NCBI GenBank assembly: GCA_029876055.1
Contig: CM056880.1
Span: 558,001-622,000, forward strand
From: Madurella fahalii
Lineage: Eukaryota; Ascomycota; Sordariomycetes; Sordariales
DNA: 64,000 nucleotides
Direction of reading: 5' to 3'
Part shown: positions 57,595-64,000 of the stretch, one piece after another
How positions within the stretch are numbered: the stretch's first letter is position 1
Layout: each line of letters starts with the position of its first letter
The notes under the pieces: model-generated
What the model was told of the DNA's origin: nothing
What the model saw: the letters and a program-made list of their open reading frames with translations, nothing else
The model's database searches: none
Translations under genes and position numbers: made by a program

Positions 57595-58534
57595 ATATCT
57601 TTCTATATATAAAAGCAACTAACAGTATTAACGCTAAAAATAGATATATACATAAATGCAACTAGGGAGCTCTTATATAAAGCTAATTAAAGAATAGTTA
57701 GTAAGTAAAATACTAGCTAATTAGGGAGTATATTATACTGGAAATCGTATTTATAAAGCTTGGCTCATAACCGCTGAGCTCAGTAGCTTATTTTATAAAC
57801 TCGCCCAGACTATTTTCCTTTATATTTAAGCCCATCCTTTAGTCTCCTACTACAGTAGATAGATCCTCAGAGCCTTCAACCTTTCTACGTACTTCCTACG
57901 ACCTCTGCTGAGCTCCTGTACGCGTGACATTTTATCACGGTTAATCACAACTGAACTTATTCTTCGTCAATTTGGCTTGAACATCATGGCCATATAACAC
58001 ATCTGGAGGACTTTGCACGAAATAATAATATGGCGTGGCACAGGTAAACGCGTCAGATCTCTCAGTTCCAATTACCTTATCTCGTTGTCGCAACTCAACC
58101 ATGAAGGCTTGTGTACCCAGCATAACTCGAACCAACCCGTAGAAAACTACAAGGACTGAACGTTACGAACGTGATACACGGACAACTCTTCATTCGTACT
58201 TAAATCGCAAACATTCCAACTTTGCATGAGCACCAGGACGAGCCCAGTCGTGCTTAAACCAAGGTGTTATTTTCCCCTGTTCCCGCGTTGCATGTGGCGC
58301 TCGTGGCGGACAACTTACGTAATCCCGTTGGCATCAAAACAAACTAACCGAGAGTGAGCCATTCGTTACTACCTTAGGCAGTGCTGGACCGTTGGTAACC
58401 TTGCTCAATTCCAAGCCGCCGGGTGAAGGGGAGGTTGCCCCAGAAGTGGCTCTGTTCTCTCAGTTAGTGCTATTGGACCTAGGAACGGTGAAGAAGCCGG
58501 GGCGAGGGAGGATTCGGAGATCTTGTACCTGGGG
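57595..58534. other. AT-rich block, right part, and spacer
   Basis: AT-rich to about 57900, then ordinary spacer. No gene is seen; a short minus frame at 57941-58135 has no domain. Confidence 0.55.
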
Positions 58535-60457
58535 CTAGGAAGGCGCAATGTGGCCCTTGCATAAAGTATGTTGCCCAGCGCACGCGGCCAGGTCAAATTC
58601 GTGGGAGTTCTCCGGGGTCACCTCCGGGAACGGCTTCTCACACGGCCAACTTTTATCTTCTTGACCCGGCGCCGTTTCATAGATGCGACGGAACAGCTGC
58701 GACGCCATCAGCACCTTGAATCGGATTAACCTGTTGTTTGTCGGATTAGGTTTTTTGGACGCCGTCGGCGACTGGTTATTGTTGTTTTCGATTATAGTAC
58801 CATCGTTGGGGACTGTTACTTCGGCCGCGCTTATTGCCGTTCCATCCTTGGTGGCTGTGGCTCCATTCTGTCTCTCTTCGTCGGCAGATGGGTTCTTGGA
58901 CTGATGATGAAGCCTGATGATGCAGGATATAGCGGACTCGGTGAGCAGCAGCAAGATCAGGATGACTAAGATGGCAATGATACCGCCCAGAGAAAATGTT
59001 TGGATATCCGGGCTTGAGATAACAAAGTCGCCTGCGCCTGCCGCCGGCTGCCCCGTCGAGTCCTCGACCAAATTCGGGTAGGTGCCGTCCTGCTCAAACA
59101 TTGTGGCGTCTACAAAGACGTTGCGCGACGCGACAAAGCTGGCTACGAGCAGGCGTTCCAAGTCGTCGTGGATACTCGACGCGCTCGCGTCGATGACACC
59201 GTTGGGACTCGTGGTACGAGACCGTAGCGCCGAATCGCCGCTCGCGTTGCCGATCCGCACGATGGTTGGCACAGTGAAGGCGGCTTCGAGCACGCTGAGC
59301 AGGCTCTGGGCCACCTTGATACCGGCGACGTTCCTGAGCTGAGTCACGTCGCTAACAGCTTGGCCCGCCCAGCTCCACGTATTCTTCTCCCAACAGGACA
59401 GGACCGGTCGTGCACGCTTCATCCAGAATTGAGGGTCGTATGGCCGGGGTAGGCTCGAGTTCCGTGACTCGGTCGCATACCACGGGTCGTCACTGTTAGA
59501 AATACTAGAGCGGTGGGCGGACCAGACGATGATGGCAAACGATGTGGTACCGTTCCTGGCAAACTGCGCGTCGGCGCCCGGGTGAGATATGAAACTTGCC
59601 TTAGGGGCATTCTGGATGCTATACGGGTCGATGGGGACAATAAAGTCCATCTTTCCATCGCTGTTTTTCCACAGGGTGTAATTCTCGACGTTCTCGGTCT
59701 GGATGCCGGGGTCGTACCAACCGTACTCAGTAACGCAACCGCCGTCGACGGCCAGCTCAAGGCCGGCACCCTGCTGAAGGCCGAGCTCGACCCCACCGAC
59801 GCGGTAGCCGTACGTCAGCTGGTGGATGAGCTCGTTGTTTTCCGATGTGCCGTAATTCTTATTGTAGTCGAATCTTACGCGCGGCCGCATCGTCACCTTG
59901 GCGGCCTCGACGCTGCCGAGAGCGCGCAGGACGCCGGGCGCGCGTATGCCAAAATCCTTGAGCTGATCGGCATACGCCGTAGCAGCCGGCGTGGCGGGGT
60001 AAAACACGATGCTCGGCCTCACCGGCGCGACGCTACCGATCCGCACCAGCGACGGCCCCACGATGCCCAGCGCTAGGCTGCCGCCGTAGACGCAAAAAGC
60101 GAGAAGGGCGAGCGCGAGGCCATACCAGAAGTCGGCAGCGGATGAGTTGAAGTAGTGGTAAGTGTAGCTGGCCAGCTCTCGGAAGGCGAACCACGCGTCG
60201 TTGGAGTTCCACAGCGTCACCAGCGCTGCGTACCGGCGCTGCGACTTGCCGCGAGACAAAAATATGAACAGAAAGCAGATGAGGTTCCAGATGCAGACGA
60301 AGATGACGGTTAGGGCGACCGAGAGGGCAGCGGTAAGAAATGTCGCGCTGTCGCCGGAGAAAGCCATAGCCCAGACCGGGCCGCTCTCGGTTGGCATCTG
60401 GAAAGGTGTTAGGAGAAGGTAGGTCGAGTCCGGCGGCGGGGTGTAGACGTCGGCCAT
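58535..60457 (-). CDS. Large fungal membrane protein of unknown family
   Basis: A single intact exon encodes 640 residues from the ATG at 60457. Two or three hydrophobic helices stand near the N-terminus (AALSVALTVIFVCIWNLICFLFIFL and FWYGLALALLAFCVYGGSLALGIV). A long extracytosolic part of about 330 residues follows, with N-glycosylation sites (NGT, NSS, NAS, NYT) and spaced Trp/Tyr. A strong helix (GGIIAILVILILLLLTESA) sits near residue 490-510, then a polar tail rich in Asn and Pro ends with a Cys-containing segment. The arrangement matches a widespread group of uncharacterised filamentous-fungal membrane proteins. No catalytic motif is visible; it could be a surface receptor-like or transport-related protein. 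The 5' spacer has no TATA-like box. Confidence 0.75.
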   Translation of the reverse strand: MADVYTPPPDSTYLLLTPFQMPTESGPVWAMAFSGDSATFLTAALSVALTVIFVCIWNLICFLFIFLSRGKSQRRYAALVTLWNSNDAWFAFRELASYTYHYFNSSAADFWYGLALALLAFCVYGGSLALGIVGPSLVRIGSVAPVRPSIVFYPATPAATAYADQLKDFGIRAPGVLRALGSVEAAKVTMRPRVRFDYNKNYGTSENNELIHQLTYGYRVGGVELGLQQGAGLELAVDGGCVTEYGWYDPGIQTENVENYTLWKNSDGKMDFIVPIDPYSIQNAPKASFISHPGADAQFARNGTTSFAIIVWSAHRSSISNSDDPWYATESRNSSLPRPYDPQFWMKRARPVLSCWEKNTWSWAGQAVSDVTQLRNVAGIKVAQSLLSVLEAAFTVPTIVRIGNASGDSALRSRTTSPNGVIDASASSIHDDLERLLVASFVASRNVFVDATMFEQDGTYPNLVEDSTGQPAAGAGDFVISSPDIQTFSLGGIIAILVILILLLLTESAISCIIRLHHQSKNPSADEERQNGATATKDGTAISAAEVTVPNDGTIIENNNNQSPTASKKPNPTNNRLIRFKVLMASQLFRRIYETAPGQEDKSWPCEKPFPEVTPENSHEFDLAACAGQHTLCKGHIAPS

Positions 60458-61578
60458 CTTGACTTGCTATCGGCTCTACTAAAGCGGGGCCGTGATTAGC
60501 GGATGTGTCCCGGACTGTGGGCAACCTCGTTGGCCTACTCCGTACCAAGTTTCCAGCGTGGTTCTCCTCTGCGTCTTTTGTAGACTATCCGTAGTCTCAG
60601 TCTCGTTTTCTTGACGGCTTTGAGACTCTGGTTTTGAAGCACGGCGTCGTCCTTCTGCGTCAAGACCTGACGGGACATATCTTGCGGCTCGCATTCTGAG
60701 GGGGCTGTGTCATTCATACGCTGCTGTTCTTGCATGCTGGCACGCTGCACGCTGGCACAAGGGCACAAGGCTGTATCTCCTGCAATCCCCGCTCCGACGC
60801 TTTGCAGCTGTGCACCCCGATGCGCATCCGCCGGTTGGTCAGGACACGTTATTTGTCATGCTCAGCCATGCACATGCCCAAACCACCGGGCGAATAGTAT
60901 CAAAAAGCGCGGCTAGAGCGGACAGAGTGAAAATCACATCTCGTTGATAGCTGCTGTGAATGGCAGCCTTAGAAGTCCTCGCTCATATCTACCACCGCGG
61001 AAAACTCGTCACATCCGGGGAACTCTGCTGCATAAGCCACAGCCTGATTGCTATCATCCAGTATCATTGTGACAAGTCTCCATGCGTGGCATGTTTTGAC
61101 GGGCACAATTCTGCACCTTGGTCCCGAAGACGTAGGCGGAAAAGAAGCTTGCTAAGCAGTGGCTGTCGGGCTTCAGCTCCTTGGGCAGAAACGCCCAGAG
61201 AACCATTCCTATCCAGTATAATTGGCAGGACGCCGTGGTGGCGTCCGGGCATACTCCGCGCCCCGGCGACCAGCAGAGCGAAGCGGAGGTGAGGTGGAGG
61301 GCCCGCTCAGGCTGGCCATGGCGGCAGGAGAGTTTTGAACAGCTGAGGACATGTCGACGCCGCCTACAGCACATATATATAAGGCCGTCCTGGGACGGTG
61401 CTCTACTCTCATGGGCATGATGGGAGCCTTCAAGACAGCCTGATGCACTCATCTCGATCCTGCCACCACACATAGAAGACATCGCAAGGCTCTGCTCATT
61501 CATTTCGTTACCCCCGGACCCCGCAGTGTTAACAACACCGACAAGTCTAGCGAGCAGCGATTGAGCTTCTGGAATAGG
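60458..61578. other. Shared upstream spacer between two divergent genes
   Basis: About 1.1 kb between the membrane protein (minus) and the fasciclin gene (plus) starts. Frames on both strands (for example 61054-61665 minus) lack domains. A TATATATAAGG box at about 61373-61383 lies roughly 200 bases before the fasciclin ATG. Confidence 0.5.
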
Positions 61579-63002
61579 ATGCGTTCCAGCGACCTCATCG
61601 GCTTGCTTGCCCTTGGCGGCTGGCAGGCTTCGGCGCTTTCGCTGCTGGAGGTGCTCCGGAACCACGGCTTTACGGATTACGCCGATCTTCTCGAAGGCAA
61701 CCCGATCCTCAACGCCGGCCCTGGGCTGATCGTCTATGCCCCGGGCAATTCCATCCTCAGCGCGGCCGCGAACTCGTTGCGCGCCAGGGGCCTCGAGATA
61801 AACAACGCGACCAACTCATTCAGCACCGTGCGGAATACCGCGCCCACGTTTGTGGACCCCGCAGCCTACCCCGACAACGAGGATGCCGGGACTGCCGACG
61901 CTCCCTCGGGCGCTCTCCGTGAGACGCTGCTTAGCGACCCCGGGTTTGTGAACCTCGGACCGGGGCACAACCAGTCCCTCATTGAGAGGAACGTGTCGTC
62001 ATCGTGGCCCACCTTGTTCGGCGGCCTTGGGAAGACCGTCGCGGTAGTAGGCGGTGACATACACTTTGACGACGGTGTTGTCCGCCCCATTGACGGGTAC
62101 ATGCCTCTTTCTCGACTAGGCCGAGCATTGCGCTAACGGGATCCAACAAATGTAGAATCCTAACACTACCCTCTACCATGTCCTCTACGCTCCCACCCGT
62201 GGGTGCCGAGGCTTTCGCGGCCACGCTGCAGAAGGTTGGGCTCGCCACACAGCTCGATTACATGCCCGGTATCACCGTCTTGGCCCCCAACGACGCCGCA
62301 TGGAACGCAGTTAGCGACCTGCCGGACGACCAGCTTGCCCAGCTCTGCAGGGAGCACATCATTGTAGACTTCCCGGGCTACACACCGCTGCTCCGGAACG
62401 GCAGCACCTACGGAACTCTTGGGAAAACCAACGTGACAATCTCGGTGCAGGGTGAGCAGGTCAGCATTGGCGGTGCTAGAATTGTTAAGAGCGATGCCAT
62501 CATCATCAACGGCGTTGTCCACACGGTCGACAAGGTAAGCTTGCACCATGCTTTCTCTCTCACCTTGTTTCCGAAGAGCTGGCAGATTAAGACTGACACA
62601 TGTTTGGGTCTGCAGCTCGTGGAGGGCTCCAAGAGATCTGACTCGGACTCGGACACGGACACAGACTCAGACACTGCCACGACCACCGGCACGAGCAGGA
62701 GCACGAGAACGGCCACGAGAACAGCCACGAGCACGGCCACAAGCACAAGCTCCGACTCCGGCTCCGGCTCCGGCTCCGGCTCTGGCTCTGGCTCAGACTC
62801 GGGCTCGGGCTCAGACTCGGGCTCGGGCTCAGACTCGGGCTCGGGCTCAGACTCGGGCTCGGGCTCGAGCTCGAGCCCGGCACCCACCTCGGGCGGCAAT
62901 GCTATGTCGGCCACGCCCTGGCAGGCTTTGCTCGTCTCCTTTATTGTCGTGGCGGTGACATCCCGAGGCCTGCTTCCGAGACTGGGCGACGTAGCTGCAT
63001 GA
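61579..63002 (+). CDS. Two-domain fasciclin (FAS1) GPI-anchored protein
   Basis: Exons 61579-62096, 62156-62534 and 62616-63002 give 427 residues. Introns are 62097-62155 (branch GCGCTAAC) and 62535-62615. The start MRSSDLIGLLALGGWQASALS is a signal peptide. The first FAS1 unit runs from LLEVLRNHGFTDYADLL to VRPIDGI, with LIVYAPGNSILSAA. The second follows TLPSTMSSTLPPVGAEAF, with TVLAPNDAAWNAV and ending AIIINGVVHTVDK. A long Thr/Ser stalk follows, then a Ser-Gly-Asp repeat coded by an 18-base unit (about 62750-62880) and a hydrophobic tail (ALLVSFIVVAV) with further residues after it. FAS1 proteins mediate adhesion at the cell surface. The tail after the helix (SRGLLPRLGDVAA) is longer than in most GPI signals, so a type I membrane protein is an alternative. 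Confidence 0.87.
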
Positions 63003-63548
63003 AGCAGGGGCGCCCGTAGGCCTTGAAGCCAAGCGAGAGGAAGAAGATGGGCCGGATGAAAAGCCTGAGATGAAGGGGGCTGCGGTCTTCCCCATGAATT
63101 GGATATACTAATATTAGTTAATTTAGTTGTTCACCGGATGAGATTGTTCTATTGGAAATTCCCCAGCCTGGGTTGAATTTTATACTGATTCTCATACTTG
63201 ATGTTCGATTTCAATTGCTGTCCCGTGTTATGATAACTGCCTATGTCCTGTGAAAGGGGACTCATTCCCATAGCCTGAAAACAACTTTCAATGAATTAAT
63301 TACACTCGCCTTCCCCGTTGCGCATCAACCAGCTATGGATCCCCCAGGGTTTACCTCACGCGGTGGCCCGGGATCCAGCAGCAAGCCGGCGGAGGTGTTG
63401 AGTACCGATAATTAAGTACCCACGCACACTTTTCTTGTTCGTGACGATGAATGCTTGGTTCGGTGGTGTATCGACTGCATGCTTTAGAGCAAGTTCTGCA
63501 CTTTTCCTCACTGTTGTCATTTATATGTAGTATATAACGTACATGATA
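63003..63548. other. Spacer before the transposon
   Basis: No gene is seen; the first part is the 3' end of the fasciclin gene. Confidence 0.5.
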
Positions 63549-64000
63549 AGCGAGTGACCAGAACAAGCGAGTGACCACTTTTTCACCACCCCACCACAAC
63601 CATCCTCAATTACATAACCACAACGCTAGGAAATAACAATAACTGAATTGGAAACAGATAAATCAGACGATTCTGCAGCCTCCTTGCACGTACGCGCATT
63701 ATAACCAGGCTTACCGCATACGCCACAGCACCGAATCTTCGTACGAGCCTCCCCTATACCACTACCATTTTGTTGTGTTTCCTGGATTACCTGCCCACCC
63801 ACGGCCTTCTGATCCAGTAGATCCTGTGCTTCTTGTACGGTAAGTGATCCTCCAAGCCGTATACATGTTTTTTTGGCTCTCCGTCTCTTACTAAGCCCCT
63901 CATTGGCCTTACGTAGTGCAGAAACCTCGCTACGTAAAATAGCCACCTCGTACATCACAGCCATCGTTCCTTTAGCTAACAGGTCTACAGCAGCTAGCAT
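63549..64000 (-). mobile_element. Fot1/pogo-type DNA transposon, right-hand window edge
   Basis: The element enters the window from beyond 64000. Its terminal part appears to begin at about 63549, next to a TA dinucleotide (63547-63548), the usual target of this superfamily. The end carries the subrepeat AGCGAGTGACCA twice (63549 and 63566), consistent with an inverted-terminal-repeat end. Only one end is visible, so the length and the matching repeat cannot be checked. Confidence 0.6.
63626..64000 (-). CDS. Fot1-like transposase, C-terminal part (partial)
   Basis: The 124-residue frame is open to the window edge and is the end of a larger protein; the Met at the edge need not be its start. 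It contains a Leu/Glu coiled-coil-like stretch (AILRSEVSALRKANEGL), RRRAKKTCIRLGGSLTVQEA and a CCHC-type knuckle CGVCGKPGYNARTC near the end. This order is characteristic of the C-termini of fungal Fot1/Pot2 DDE transposases (Tc1-mariner superfamily). The reading is uninterrupted in the visible part, so this copy may be recent, but the catalytic domain lies outside the window. Confidence 0.8.
   Translation of the reverse strand: MLAAVDLLAKGTMAVMYEVAILRSEVSALRKANEGLSKRRRAKKTCIRLGGSLTVQEAQDLLDQKAVGGQVIQETQQNGSGIGEARTKIRCCGVCGKPGYNARTCKEAAESSDLSVSNSVIVIS

Noticed and set aside
62408..62914. Glu/Pro-rich minus-strand frame over the fasciclin stalk
   Set aside because: Antisense by-product of the Ser-Gly-Asp coding repeat.
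1..64000. CRISPR arrays, bacterial operons or prophage
   Set aside because: No spaced direct repeats of that type and the gene structure is eukaryotic throughout.

Overview
The window is nuclear DNA of a filamentous ascomycete, most likely a Sordariomycete. The evidence is short spliceosomal introns (about 47-139 bases) with GT...CTRAY...AG signals, GC-rich genes separated by AT-rich spacers, and families typical of these fungi: HET-ankyrin, 2EXR, Bsd2, rhodopsin-like 7TM, DUF6594 and a Fot1/pogo transposase. Several relic genes carry stop codons that C:G to T:A changes would explain, and two diverged copies of one repeat differ largely by transitions. This pattern suggests repeat-induced point mutation (RIP). 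Exon joins given here were worked out by eye from splice signals, reading-frame continuity and remembered family sequences; no alignment or expression data were used.

Layout. 0-8 kb: an ankyrin relic, a rhodopsin-domain 7TM gene (minus) and an indoleamine-dioxygenase-like gene (plus). 8.8-12.4 kb: a compact housekeeping block with a mitochondrial citrate-type carrier (plus), a Cbp6-like cytochrome b/complex III assembly factor (minus, tail to tail with the carrier), and a Bsd2-type ubiquitin-ligase adaptor (plus, head to head with Cbp6). 12.4-15.5 kb: satellites, a decayed gene and a dispersed repeat. 15.5-18.2 kb: a 2EXR protein and protein-L-isoaspartate methyltransferase. 18.2-25 kb: relics, a GPI-type surface protein and a broken peptide transporter. 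25.6-27.7 kb: a C2H2 zinc-finger protein whose finger exon has no start codon of its own and is easily missed.

30.8-37 kb: a FAD oxidoreductase-Rieske fusion converging on a short-chain dehydrogenase, then a type I membrane glycoprotein. 37-42 kb is mostly gene-poor. 42-50 kb: a FrnE-like DsbA protein, a Cys-rich GPI-like protein, a small secreted Cys-rich protein (candidate effector) and a secreted tyrosinase. 50-58.5 kb: a decayed 78-base satellite, a DUF6594 pseudogene, a HET-ankyrin allorecognition-type gene and an AT-rich block holding the second copy of the dispersed repeat. 58.5-64 kb: a large membrane protein, a two-domain fasciclin GPI protein and the end of a Fot1-type DNA transposon that runs off the window.

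There is no obvious biosynthetic cluster. The right part reads as a surface/secreted and self-recognition neighbourhood next to repeat-rich DNA. The most notable observations are the HET-ANK gene joined across a 65-base intron, the two-finger C2H2 gene, the recently broken peptide transporter, and an IDO-like protein that appears to lack the proximal haem histidine.
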